A DNA stretch of 64,000 nucleotides, from positions 1,054,001 through 1,118,000 of the forward strand of contig NZ_CP030064.1 in the NCBI RefSeq assembly GCF_003990725.2, read 5' to 3'. Position 1 is the stretch's first letter; every line of letters starts with the position of its first letter. This DNA is from Halorubrum sp. PV6 (GTDB lineage Archaea; Halobacteriota; Halobacteria; Halobacteriales; Haloferacaceae). Below, one piece after another: positions 44,698 through 53,565 of the stretch. The notes under the pieces are model-generated. The model searched no databases. It had not been told where the DNA came from and saw only the letters and a program-made list of their open reading frames with translations. The position numbers were made by a program, and so were the translations under genes.

Positions 44698-46503
44698 TTA
44701 CCGACTCGATTGGATCCCGTACAGCTCCGCGTACTTTCCGCCTTCTGCCACGAGCTCGTCGTGCTGTCCAGTCTCTGTGACTCTGCCCTCCTCAATCGTG
44801 TAGATCCGATCGGCGTTTTTCACCGTCGACAGCCGATGGGCAATCGTCACGATCGCGTAGTCTCGGTCCATCTCCTCGATCGCCTGCTGGACCTGCTTTT
44901 CCAAGTTCGAGTCGAGGTCGCTCGTCGCCTCGTCGAGGATTAACACGTCGGCATCCTCGAGGAGCGCCCGCGCAAGTGCGACGCGCTGTTGCTGGCCCCC
45001 CGACAGTCGAACCCCATCATCTCCAAGAAGCGAGTCGTAGCCGTCCGGAAGTTCGTCGATGAACTCGTCAACCTTCGCGATCGAACACACGCGATCGAGT
45101 TCTGCGTCCGCCACCTCCCGATTCCCCAGCGTCAGGTTGTACCGCAGCGTGTCGTTGAAGATGAACGGATCCTGTCTGACCATCGAGAGTCGATCACGCC
45201 ACTCCGAGATATCCATCTTGTCGATCGGGATCCCGTTCGCTCTGATTTCCCCGTCATCGACCGGATAGAGGCGAGCAAGCAGCGAGACGATCGTTGATTT
45301 CCCTGCTCCCGACTGTCCGACAAACCCGACGAACTCGCCCTTCCCAACTGTGAAGTCAACTCCGCGAAGGATATCCTCTTCGTCGTCGTACGAAAAGTGG
45401 ACGTCGTCGAACTCGACTTCTTGAATCTCTTCAGGGACTTCCTGGCTCGACTCGGTTGGTTCGTTGTACATCGCCAGCTCGTCGGTGAACTGGACGGTGC
45501 GGACGAGGTGTGGCAGGTTGTTTTCGACCCGGTAGTACAGCGTATTCACATAACTTGCCTTCGGCCCGAGCCGAAACATCGCGAAGAGGAACACGCCGAG
45601 TTCGCCGACTGAGAGACTTGCGAATGTTAACGCAAGGTAGATGAGCACGAACACCGACACCGCGACGACGAGGTTGTAGAAATTGTTGATCGCGGCTTCG
45701 TTGCGCCGCAAGACGATCCGCGATCGCGTGAACTGCTCGATTGCGTCGGTAAAGTCTTCGAAGAGTTCCTCTGCAAGCCCAAAAATCCGCACGTCGCGGA
45801 TGCCTTGTGTTCCAGCCTGTGCGGCCTCTTGTCGCATCTCGTTCGCTTCGGCAACCTTCTCTCCCACGTTGTACCCCGAGTCGAGTACTCGTCGGAAGAA
45901 AACTGAGAATCCACCGAGGACCACACCGGTGATGATCGTCAACGTCGGTGCGATCACCAACGCGACGGTGAAGTACACGCCGGCAAGAAACACTTCCTGG
46001 GTGAACTGAATCGAGTGTTGAATCACCCGGCCAGCGTAGTTCGTCTGTGTGACGATCGCGTTCAAAATGTCGTCGGAACCCTCTCTATCGAAATACTCCA
46101 CGCGCGCGTTTAACGCGTTCCGGAACGCCCGCGTCTGAAGATCTCGGATGTAGTAGGTTCGCAGTGCTTCCCGGAACCACGCGACTGCGAAACTAGTTGT
46201 GTACCGCGCGACCATCACGCCGGAGACCCCAATCACGACGTATCCCAACGTGAACGGGATCCCAAGCGCCTGATAGGCGGTGACGAACACCGCGAGTATC
46301 CCTTCCGCCTCCGCGGCGGGGTCTTGGAGCTGGACAAGCTCAACGATTGGGAGGATGAAGCTCAGGCCGACACCCTCGAGGACCGCAGCGATGATGCCCA
46401 GCGTGACGACCGCGGCTGTATACTTCGGATTATACTGCGCGACATCGCGGAGGGCGTCGATTTTCTCACTTCTGGAGACCGGTTCGGGATCTGACGATGA
46501 CAT
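44698..46503 (-). CDS. ABC flippase-type exporter (MsbA/PglK-like)
   Basis: A 601-residue half-transporter: six membrane segments in the first 330 residues, then an ATPase with Walker A FVGQSGAGKSTIVSLL (about 395-410), signature RLSGGQQQRVALARALL and Walker B VLILDEATSDLD. The size and layout fit PglK/MsbA lipid-linked oligosaccharide flippases. Placed between nonulosonic-acid and glycosyltransferase genes, it probably flips lipid-linked glycan across the membrane for AglB or the Wzy-like protein. Substrate is inferred. Confidence 0.8.
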   Translation of the reverse strand: MSSSDPEPVSRSEKIDALRDVAQYNPKYTAAVVTLGIIAAVLEGVGLSFILPIVELVQLQDPAAEAEGILAVFVTAYQALGIPFTLGYVVIGVSGVMVARYTTSFAVAWFREALRTYYIRDLQTRAFRNALNARVEYFDREGSDDILNAIVTQTNYAGRVIQHSIQFTQEVFLAGVYFTVALVIAPTLTIITGVVLGGFSVFFRRVLDSGYNVGEKVAEANEMRQEAAQAGTQGIRDVRIFGLAEELFEDFTDAIEQFTRSRIVLRRNEAAINNFYNLVVAVSVFVLIYLALTFASLSVGELGVFLFAMFRLGPKASYVNTLYYRVENNLPHLVRTVQFTDELAMYNEPTESSQEVPEEIQEVEFDDVHFSYDDEEDILRGVDFTVGKGEFVGFVGQSGAGKSTIVSLLARLYPVDDGEIRANGIPIDKMDISEWRDRLSMVRQDPFIFNDTLRYNLTLGNREVADAELDRVCSIAKVDEFIDELPDGYDSLLGDDGVRLSGGQQQRVALARALLEDADVLILDEATSDLDSNLEKQVQQAIEEMDRDYAIVTIAHRLSTVKNADRIYTIEEGRVTETGQHDELVAEGGKYAELYGIQSSR

Positions 46504-46819
46504 AGCGGTGAGTTGTCCGATTTCCGTCGCCGACTGGAATAATGTCGTCGGTCTTGTCCCGTTCCCTCTCTAATCTGCGTTCCCTAGTGGTATATCAAAC
46601 TTATCTGAATCATTTGCTCTGTTGAATCCGCAGAAGGCATCGAAATCGGCCATAGAGTTAGCCAGAAAAACAGCTGTCAAAAGTGATCTCTCGATCGGTG
46701 CTTTTGTTAGATCCACCTACACACCAGATACTGGTCAAATATGCCGAATGAACAGCCAACTAATTCGGGAATATTCCAGTTCTGTGGATAGACGATCCCG
46801 CCCAATCATCGGATTCAAC

Positions 46820-47759
46820 GGCTGTGTTGAATCACCATACAGCAGCGGGGTAGGCCACTAAATCAAAGGAGTTGAAGCGGGAAGATTCGGTTGCCTATGA
46901 CACAAATCTCCCGCTTCATCGGGGAGGTTGTGCCGGTTGCTCAAAGAGTTACTGGCGATGGAGGCGAATCCGCCGCCCCGGACGGTGGCGGCGGATTCGC
47001 CGACTACGCACTCGTTTCCCTCCACTGTCTCCGGATTTACCTCGATACGTCGTACCGTATGACGATCGACTTGCTCAAAGAGATGCCACAAATAACCGGG
47101 GAGATCGGCCTCAGCGCGGCCGATCTCTCCGCGCCGTCCACGTTGTGTAAGGCGTTCGACCGGATCAGCATGAGCGTCTGTCGAGTGCTGCTGCGCCAGT
47201 CGGCGCAGCTGCACGATCTCTCTGAACACGCCGCGATCGACGCCACGTTCTACGACCGCTCACCAGCCAGCCGCCACTACTGCCAGCGAATCAGCTACCG
47301 CGTTCAGAAGCTGAAAGTCACGAAACTCGTCGATACAGCATCGCAAGCCGTCCTTGACGTTCACTGCTCAACCAACCGAGAAGGAAGCGACGCAGACCTC
47401 GCTGAGCAGATCGCTCGCCGGAACGCGGGCGATCTGCGGTCTCTTGCGGCCGATAAGGGCTACGATAAGCAATCGCTCCGCGAAGGTCTGCGTGAGCTCG
47501 GGATCAGACCGCTGATCAAGCACCGCATCTTCGCACCGTACGACCACGCACACAACGCCAGAATCGACGATAACCGCTACAATCAGCGCTCTATGACCGA
47601 AACCGTGAACTCAGCTGTCAAGCGCTCGCTCGGCTTCGCCGTGCGAGCGCGGTCCTGGTTCCGTGAGTTCCGCGAAATCGCGCTGATGTGTGTCGTCTAT
47701 AAGATTAAACGCTTCGTCAAACAGTGAATCTCTCCGCCTTACAGCGATTCAACACAGCC
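46820..47759 (+). mobile_element. IS5-family insertion sequence with 8-bp target duplication
   Basis: The ends are ggctgtgttgaatc (46820) and gattcaacacagcc (to 47759), 940 bases. The flanks repeat gattcaac exactly (46812-46819 and 47760-47767), a clean 8-base target duplication inside the terminal repeat of a MITE-like element. The transposase is intact, so this copy is the best candidate for an active element in the window. Confidence 0.9.
46897..47727 (+). CDS. IS5-family transposase
   Basis: A 276-residue DDE transposase from ATG 46897. Catalytic positions: D in HAAIDATFYDRS, D in SLAADKGYDKQ and E in RSMTETVNSAVKRSLG. It is full length and undamaged. A nearly identical but dead copy is at 35795-36731. 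Confidence 0.9.
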   Translation: MTQISRFIGEVVPVAQRVTGDGGESAAPDGGGGFADYALVSLHCLRIYLDTSYRMTIDLLKEMPQITGEIGLSAADLSAPSTLCKAFDRISMSVCRVLLRQSAQLHDLSEHAAIDATFYDRSPASRHYCQRISYRVQKLKVTKLVDTASQAVLDVHCSTNREGSDADLAEQIARRNAGDLRSLAADKGYDKQSLREGLRELGIRPLIKHRIFAPYDHAHNARIDDNRYNQRSMTETVNSAVKRSLGFAVRARSWFREFREIALMCVVYKIKRFVKQ

Positions 47760-47830
47760 GATTCAACAGAGCACATAACTCGACTAAAACAGTAGATCGT
47801 AGTCCAGCCTCTACACTTGGAATGTATCTG

Positions 47831-48301
47831 CCTTGTTGAATCCGATGACGGCGTTGGGTTCATTATTTGAGAACCTGTTTGAGGTTGTAGACTACGGCAG
47901 TCTCCACGAGTTTGTGGAACTCGCGGTACCACGCTCGAGAGTGGACAGCGGGGCCGAATCGATGCTTGATGGCCAAAAAAGAAGTTTCAGCTATCCAGCA
48001 CTGTCCGTGTAATTCGCTATCCAACCGTGCGTTATGGGTGTGGTCGTGCACAGCAAACAACCGGTGGCGCAAGCAGGGCCGGACGGAGAGATTGGTCGCC
48101 ATAGCCTTTGTCGACGGCGAGACTCTCGATTATCTGGGTGTTACAAAGGTCAAATCAACATTCGGTTTACATATCATGAAGCCAGTGTATCAGGGCAGTG
48201 GATATCGAGAATGACACACGAACCAGCGTTATATTCTAATCTTCCGCTCGCTTCTACCTTCAGAGCGACGCCATTCTGCGTCTTCTGCGGATTCAACAGA
48301 G
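47831..48301 (-). pseudogene. Decayed IS5-like element, source of MITE ends
   Basis: The ends are ccttgttgaatcc (47831) and cttctgcggattcaacagag (to 48301). On the minus strand, LAVDKGYGDQSLRPALLAP, a frameshift, then LRHRLFAVHDHTHNARLDSE, IAETSFLAIKHRFG and AWYREFHKLVETAVVYNLK reproduce the second half of an IS5-type transposase (second Asp and Glu). The first half is missing. Its end sequence equals that of the MITE-like elements at 8814 and 46616. Confidence 0.75.
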
Positions 48302-48433
48302 AAGAATGTATCAGATGTACCTCAAGTGATATTCAGTTCTATGAGGTTTAAACAATGAATTCCACAATCGTTAGATCGCAATCCTTCGGTGATAAGGCCA
48401 GCTATAAAATAAGTGGTGGCAAATAGTGCGTTA

Positions 48434-48640
48434 ATGTCAGAGCGAAGATTCGGTTCTTATCGGGTGGAACTGTGTCAGAAGGATGCTGCCCCCGATTTGA
48501 TGTCCTTCATTCACGAATACTGGCAAGAAGATCACGTCCTATCTACCCAGCGCCACCTTCTTGATTGGCTTTACTTTGATGAGTTCGAACAATATTATAA
48601 TTTTGCGCTCGCCAGATGGCAGTGTTCAGATAAGGATTGA
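48434..48640 (+). pseudogene. N-terminal fragment of a GNAT-like protein, cut by IS6
   Basis: A 68-residue frame whose SFIHEYWQEDHVLSTQRHLL and LDWLYFDEFEQYYNFALAR resemble the N-terminus of GNAT-like proteins found in capsule and nonulosonic-acid clusters. The frame runs into the IS6 terminal repeat at 48621 and ends 20 bases inside it. The rest of the gene is absent on the other side of the IS. Confidence 0.5.
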
Positions 48641-49312
48641 AAGGTGAGGCGGTGCGTTTTCAAGGTGATTCATGCCCGAAAACGACCGCCTCAACGGCTG
48701 TTTAGACGAGATCGACTTAGAGTTTGTGGAGCGAGAAGCAACACCGCGGCTGTTGATGAAGCTCAGTATTCAGCTTCATTTGTCTGGATTATCGCTTTCG
48801 AATACTGTTTCATTTCTTGAGATATTCGGTTTTGATCGGGTTCGTTCCACCGTTCATAACTGGGTTCACAAGGCCGATCTACAGCCGGAATCTAGTCGGA
48901 GACCGAATCACGTCGCGGTCGATGAGACTGTGATTCGACTTGACGATGAACAATATTGGCTGTACGCTGCTGTCGATCCCGAATCAAACGATCTGCTCCA
49001 TACACAGCTTGAACCAACGACAAATAACGCTCTGGCAGATCGGTTTTTTGCTGAGCTCCGTGATAAACACGACATAGATGACGCAACAGTTCTCGTAGAT
49101 GGATCAGCTTCACTTCAGCGAGCCTGTCGCAAACACGACCTCGATTTCAGATACGAACGACATGGAAATCGGAACAGTATCGAACGTGTCTCTCGTGAAA
49201 TAAAACGTCGAACTATCAGTTTCTCAAACTGTTTTAGCAACGCCGAAGCAGAAACTGCTGACGAGTGGCTCAGATCGTTCGCTTTCGCATGGAATCAGCT
49301 TATCTGAACACT
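48621..49312 (+). mobile_element. IS6-family insertion sequence
   Basis: Perfect 14-base inverted repeats, agtgttcagataag (48621-48634) and cttatctgaacact (49299-49312), enclose one transposase gene; total 692 bases. No 8-base target duplication is seen (flanks cagatggc and acgataat), which suggests an adjacent deletion or recombination between copies. Confidence 0.9.
48672..49307 (+). CDS. IS6-family transposase
   Basis: A 211-residue DDE transposase. Catalytic D in HVAVDETVIRLDDEQYW, D in ATVLVDGSASLQRAC and E in SNCFSNAEAETADEW with the usual RNSIERV segment before it. Intact and of normal length for haloarchaeal IS6. A 3' remnant of a related copy lies at 36732-36969. Confidence 0.88.
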   Translation: MPENDRLNGCLDEIDLEFVEREATPRLLMKLSIQLHLSGLSLSNTVSFLEIFGFDRVRSTVHNWVHKADLQPESSRRPNHVAVDETVIRLDDEQYWLYAAVDPESNDLLHTQLEPTTNNALADRFFAELRDKHDIDDATVLVDGSASLQRACRKHDLDFRYERHGNRNSIERVSREIKRRTISFSNCFSNAEAETADEWLRSFAFAWNQLI

Positions 49313-49350
49313 ACGATAATAAGAGTAGAAAGATTATCTAAGTCCAACCG

Positions 49351-50289
49351 ATGGGCATCCGAGAAAGGGAGAGGGAGCGATCGCCAGAAGTGAGTGTTGT
49401 TATACCTATTTACAACCAGCCTCAATTGATCGAGGCTGCACTGAATAGCGTAGCGGAACAAAGTTTGGAGAGATACGAAGTCGTGGTCGTCGACGACGCG
49501 TCGAACGCCGACTTCAAGCCGATCGTCAACGCCTACGACGACCGAGTACGCCTCCTTACGCACGAAGAGAACCGAGGCGCTGCTGCCGCCCGAAACACCG
49601 GCATTGAGCACGCCAATGGCGAGTACGTGGCCTTTCTTGACGCCGACGATACGTGGGAACCCACTAAACTGGAGAAACAGCGTGAGGTATTCGAAAACGA
49701 CGACGAGCTCGGCCTTGTCTACACTGGATTTGTCCAGTACGAACTCGACGGTAGCGAGTGGGAACGATATCCTGAAGCGAGAGGTAAGATCTACGTCGAC
49801 GAACTGGAGCGCGATCGCGTCCATCCCACCTCGACGGTGATGGTTCAACGAGATATACTGGCGGAAGTCGGTGGGTTCGACACCAACCTACCGAGCCGCC
49901 AAGACTACGATCTCTGGCTACGCATCACGGAATACTACGAAGTCGATTACGTCGACGAGATTCTCGTCGACAAGCGCGAACAGCCCGACAGCATCTCGAA
50001 GGACTTCGACAGCCGAATCGAGGGTGACCTCGCCGTTTTCGAGAAAGTGAAAAAATGCGCGGCCGACCTCGACTTCTTGACCCGTAGCCGTATCTACTCG
50101 TATCATCACCACGTCATCGGCCGGGACTACGAATCCAACGGAGACCGCTGGAAGGCTCTGAAACACCTCGGACTCGCTATCGTTCGATATCCATTCCGTC
50201 CGGTCTCCTACGGGATGTTCATCATCGCGCTGTTCGGCATTGACAGAAACGGTCCGCTGCTGATGTTCGCTAAGAGATTCATTCGGTGA
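49351..50289 (+). CDS. GT2 family glycosyltransferase
   Basis: A 312-residue GT-A enzyme: VSVVIPIYNQPQLIEAALNS, VVVDDASNADF, AFLDADDTWEPTKLE (DxD) and SRQDYDLWLRITEYYEVDY. The C-terminus is hydrophobic (YGMFIIALFGID), a likely membrane contact. The layout is close to 29734-30690. It is GC-richer than the neighbouring IS region. Donor and acceptor are unknown. Confidence 0.85.
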   Translation: MGIRERERERSPEVSVVIPIYNQPQLIEAALNSVAEQSLERYEVVVVDDASNADFKPIVNAYDDRVRLLTHEENRGAAAARNTGIEHANGEYVAFLDADDTWEPTKLEKQREVFENDDELGLVYTGFVQYELDGSEWERYPEARGKIYVDELERDRVHPTSTVMVQRDILAEVGGFDTNLPSRQDYDLWLRITEYYEVDYVDEILVDKREQPDSISKDFDSRIEGDLAVFEKVKKCAADLDFLTRSRIYSYHHHVIGRDYESNGDRWKALKHLGLAIVRYPFRPVSYGMFIIALFGIDRNGPLLMFAKRFIR

Positions 50290-50304
50290 GTACGCAAAGC
50301 ACAC

Positions 50305-51498
50305 TTACTCTTCTGTGTCGTCGTATTCGCAATTAGACGCCGTAACTTCGATCTCCGAGTACCACTCCGGAGTCACTTCCGCAATCTCGACTGCACGATC
50401 GACTGCCTCGTGCATTTGATCGTGAAACGCCTGGACAGAGAAGCGATTCGCAAAAGACGCGATCTCTGAGGCATCCCAGTCGACACCGGTATCCTCAAAT
50501 TGTTGAACCGCTGTGCGAATCGTGTGCCCCGACTCGTCTCGTTCGAATACATATCCCGTTTTTCCGTCGACAACCTGGTACTGCGTCATTCCTTCCTCAA
50601 CACCTAACAGCGGCGTTCCAGCGGCCAGAGCCTCCACGGGAGAAATACCGAAGTCCTCGTCTTGGCCGTTGAAAATGAACGCTTTCGCGCCGGCAAGCAT
50701 TTTTTTCTTTCGTTCCTCACTAACGTATCCTGCAAATTCGACATTTTCGCTCGCGATTCGTTCGAGGTCGTCACGCTCAGGACCGTCGCCAGCGACGACG
50801 AGTTTCCCGTCGAGACCGTCGAACGCGCGTACGATGTCGTCGACGCTCTTGTGCCAGTCGAGCCGAGAGAGCGTGAGATAGTAATCTGCGGTCTCTGCGT
50901 CGTCAGGCGAATAGGAATTGGTGTCCACTGGTGGGTAGACGACATCTATTTTTTCTTCGGGAATTCCCCAGTATCGGACCATCCGACGTTTCACTTGCTC
51001 GGAGTTGGCGAGAAAGAGGTCCGGTTTGTGCGTGTTATGGTCGAATGCGACACGGATCGCGTAGTATAGGAGAAGCTTTAGAGGCGCAAATGTGCCGGTG
51101 TCGACCTCGTGAATCTGGTCGGACTGGCGGCGGTTCGTGTGGTGGATATATGCTATCCAGACCTGTTCGGTCGGCGGGACGTAGAACAACGGCTCGTTAC
51201 CGCTCGTCACGAGAACGTCATGGTCTCGGAGCGGTTCGGCGATCTGCCAGCCGAGCATGTGTGCAATCATTCGCGCGATACCACCACGTTTTAGAGCCAT
51301 TTCCGATAACCTGCCATTAATAAGCTTCTCTGTCTCGATATCTGGAGGTTCAATACTCTCGTCTTGGTAACCTACGTATAACATCGCATCGTCAAACACT
51401 CGTGAAAGTTCCCAAGCGACACGGTCGCCACCACCGTTGACGTGTTCTCCCCAGTGGGCGACCGCAATACTTGGGAAGGGGTGGGAGACTTGGTTCAT
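50305..51498 (-). CDS. GT4 family glycosyltransferase
   Basis: A GT-B enzyme of 397 residues from ATG 51498 (MNQVSHPFPSIAVAHWGEHV); an ATG at 51516 adds 6. It has VNGGGDRVAWELSRVF at the N-terminal Gly-rich loop, LTLSRLDWHKSVDDIVRAF at the hinge and FNGQDEDFGISPVEALAAGT with an E-x7-E-like motif (Asp in the first position). Convergent with the GT2 gene. Probably adds a glycan residue. Confidence 0.82.
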   Translation of the reverse strand: MNQVSHPFPSIAVAHWGEHVNGGGDRVAWELSRVFDDAMLYVGYQDESIEPPDIETEKLINGRLSEMALKRGGIARMIAHMLGWQIAEPLRDHDVLVTSGNEPLFYVPPTEQVWIAYIHHTNRRQSDQIHEVDTGTFAPLKLLLYYAIRVAFDHNTHKPDLFLANSEQVKRRMVRYWGIPEEKIDVVYPPVDTNSYSPDDAETADYYLTLSRLDWHKSVDDIVRAFDGLDGKLVVAGDGPERDDLERIASENVEFAGYVSEERKKKMLAGAKAFIFNGQDEDFGISPVEALAAGTPLLGVEEGMTQYQVVDGKTGYVFERDESGHTIRTAVQQFEDTGVDWDASEIASFANRFSVQAFHDQMHEAVDRAVEIAEVTPEWYSEIEVTASNCEYDDTEE

Positions 51499-51628
51499 CC
51501 TATTTCTTTGGATCACCTATGTTCAAGATTCCACCGATAATAATCCGCAGGTCTCTCATCAACTCTTAATATTTATTTGAATTACTAACGGATTATATGT
51601 AAGACAGATTAATAATTAATAGAAAGAT

Positions 51629-52629
51629 CGCTCTTGTGTAGCACATTGTTGATTTCAGAGAGTAGCTTTGACGGCGTGTTTGAGCGCTTTTCGTCCTGGT
51701 TTGCGGTAGAGTTCTCGTCTGAGTTGGAACGCTCGGAGATACTGTGTGAGGCGATCTTTTGAGATGCCTCGATGCGGCGAGAGCCACCGTCGCGCCAGCG
51801 ACGCGTGGCTCTCGCAGGTGTTCACGTGGACCGTCTCGTCGGCGTATTCACCATCTCCGTGAACGACGTATTCGCGGTCGAATCGCTCATCTTCATCAAG
51901 CGGATCGTACGCGCAAAATCCGTTGGTATAGACCGTGAGAGGCTCCTGCTGACGGGCCGCCAGCAGGAGCCGGACCGTCGATTCGTCTGCGGATTTCGCT
52001 GGCACAACGTAGCGCTGCTCGGTGCCGCGATCTACGAGAACGAACACGGGCGGTTTGTCTTGCTCATACGTTCCGCGTCCGCGTCGTGCGAGGCCGCGAG
52101 AGCGCGACCAACGGTCGCGCTCGCGGCGTTTCAAGCCGGCAGAGACGTAGAACTCGTCAATTTCGACCGGACCACGGAGATCGAGTGACGGCACGTCGAG
52201 CGCTTCGGCGAAGCGCTCGACACGCCTGTGGATCGTTTTGTAGGTGACTTGGATTTCGCACTGTAACTGCCTGAGACTCGTGTTAAACCGCAAGAACGCG
52301 TAGATGGAAAACAGCCATTTGTGGAGTGCGATCTTCGAATGAGCGAAGATTGTGCCAGTTTTATCATTGAACGTGGGGCCGCAATCCTTACACAGACACC
52401 GCTGAAACTGCCCATAGCTGCCGTTTCTGACCGTTCGGTCAGAACGGCAGCGAGGACAGGAAACGCCGTCACGCCAGCGAACCTGTTGGAGCAGGTCCGC
52501 TGCGACCGATTCCGACCCAAACACATCGAGCGGAATCATTCGTGTCGGACACCGCTGACGCGGTGTGCTTGTCCTCTTCGACTCGACAGCGACAGCTCGG
52601 CAGTATCAACAATCTCCTACAGAAGAGCG
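51629..52629 (-). mobile_element. IS1595-family insertion sequence, copy 2
   Basis: The ends begin cgctctt (51629) and end aagagcg (52629), with inner repeats cattgttgat and atcaacaatc. Same organisation as copy 1 at 30782-31784. Its right end stands 3 bases before the GTG start of the sulfatase-fold gene. Confidence 0.75.
51655..52539 (-). CDS. IS1595-family transposase
   Basis: A 294-residue protein. Zinc ribbon VSCPRCRSD and LCKDCGPTF, catalytic D in GPVEIDEFYVSAG, D in VYTNGFCAYD and third position in HVNTCESHASLARRW. It looks full length, though the second catalytic loop reads TNG where copy 1 has TDG, which may reduce or abolish activity. Confidence 0.85.
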   Translation of the reverse strand: MIPLDVFGSESVAADLLQQVRWRDGVSCPRCRSDRTVRNGSYGQFQRCLCKDCGPTFNDKTGTIFAHSKIALHKWLFSIYAFLRFNTSLRQLQCEIQVTYKTIHRRVERFAEALDVPSLDLRGPVEIDEFYVSAGLKRRERDRWSRSRGLARRGRGTYEQDKPPVFVLVDRGTEQRYVVPAKSADESTVRLLLAARQQEPLTVYTNGFCAYDPLDEDERFDREYVVHGDGEYADETVHVNTCESHASLARRWLSPHRGISKDRLTQYLRAFQLRRELYRKPGRKALKHAVKATL

Positions 52630-52632
52630 TTT

Positions 52633-53532
52633 GTGTTTACACTCTACCTCTCGATTTGGTATGCTGTTACCTCTCGGTGGCCATTCGGACGGAACGTCTA
52701 CGAGAGTGACTGGGATCTGCTCGTCATCCTAGATGCGTGCCGCGTAGACACCCTACGCGAAGTCGACGACGAGTACGATTTCATCGAGAATGCCGATAGC
52801 GTCTGGTCAGTCGGCAGTCAGTCCGCCGAATGGATGGTAAATACACTAACGGATTCACACCGAGGAAAGATTGAGGGTACAATGTATATTTCGGGCAACG
52901 GGTTTAGTGGAGGGATACTGAAACGCGGAGGTCGACCGCCAGCCAACAACACCATCCCGTTAGATATCTCCTCATGGTCTACCGTCAATGAGGATGCGCT
53001 TCATTCCCAAATTGAGGTTTGGGAGACGAATCACGACGAAACGTACGGTTCTGTGCTCTCTGGACCGATGACGGACTACACTATCGAGGAAGGACGGAAC
53101 GGCGACGCAAACCGCATCATCACCCACTACACGCAACCACATCTTCCCTACATCGGTGCCGCATATCGAGAAGGACGAGGGGCGACCGGGCTCAAGAATC
53201 CCGGCTACGAACTCCTCGAGGAAGGCCGCGGTTCCCGTGACGAAGTCTACGAGGCGTACAAGGAGACGCTCCGGTGGGTGCTCGACGATGTCGAGGAACT
53301 TCGAGAGAACATCGACGCCGAAAAGGTCGTCATCACGTCTGATCATGGCGAGCCCTTCGGTGAGTGGAAGGCTTACGGCCATCCCGAAGGGTTTCGCCAT
53401 CCAGAAGTTCGGAAGGTCCCGTGGGTGGAAGCCTCGGCGAAAGATGAACACACCCGAGAGCCCGATATCGAGATCGAATCGTCCGTCAAAACCGACGTGG
53501 AGGAGCACCTTCGTGATCTCGGGTATCGCTGA
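52633..53532 (+). CDS. Sulfatase-fold (alkaline phosphatase superfamily) protein, 5' end rebuilt by IS1595
   Basis: A 299-residue frame from GTG 52633, just beyond the IS end. It has DWDLLVILDACRVDTLREV (metal Asp and candidate nucleophile Cys), VWSVGSQSAEWMVNT, and VVITSDHGEPFGEW (second metal site). These match haloarchaeal sulfatase-like proteins, but their N-terminal 20 to 40 residues are absent, and the frame is open back into the IS. The gene may be truncated or may use the new GTG. Likely acts on glycans or lipids. Confidence 0.65.
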   Translation: MFTLYLSIWYAVTSRWPFGRNVYESDWDLLVILDACRVDTLREVDDEYDFIENADSVWSVGSQSAEWMVNTLTDSHRGKIEGTMYISGNGFSGGILKRGGRPPANNTIPLDISSWSTVNEDALHSQIEVWETNHDETYGSVLSGPMTDYTIEEGRNGDANRIITHYTQPHLPYIGAAYREGRGATGLKNPGYELLEEGRGSRDEVYEAYKETLRWVLDDVEELRENIDAEKVVITSDHGEPFGEWKAYGHPEGFRHPEVRKVPWVEASAKDEHTREPDIEIESSVKTDVEEHLRDLGYR

Positions 53533-53565
53533 TCACGACTCCTGTACAAATTGTGGAGGACTCGG

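Larger units (their letters stand above)
46616..47772. repeat. MITE-like element split by an IS5 insertion
   Basis: The left end gctctgttgaatcc is at 46616-46629; the right end gattcaacagagc is at 47760-47772. Removing the 940-base IS5 and one target copy gives an element of about 209 bases, nearly the same as the 210-base element at 8814-9023. The interior has no gene. Confidence 0.6.
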
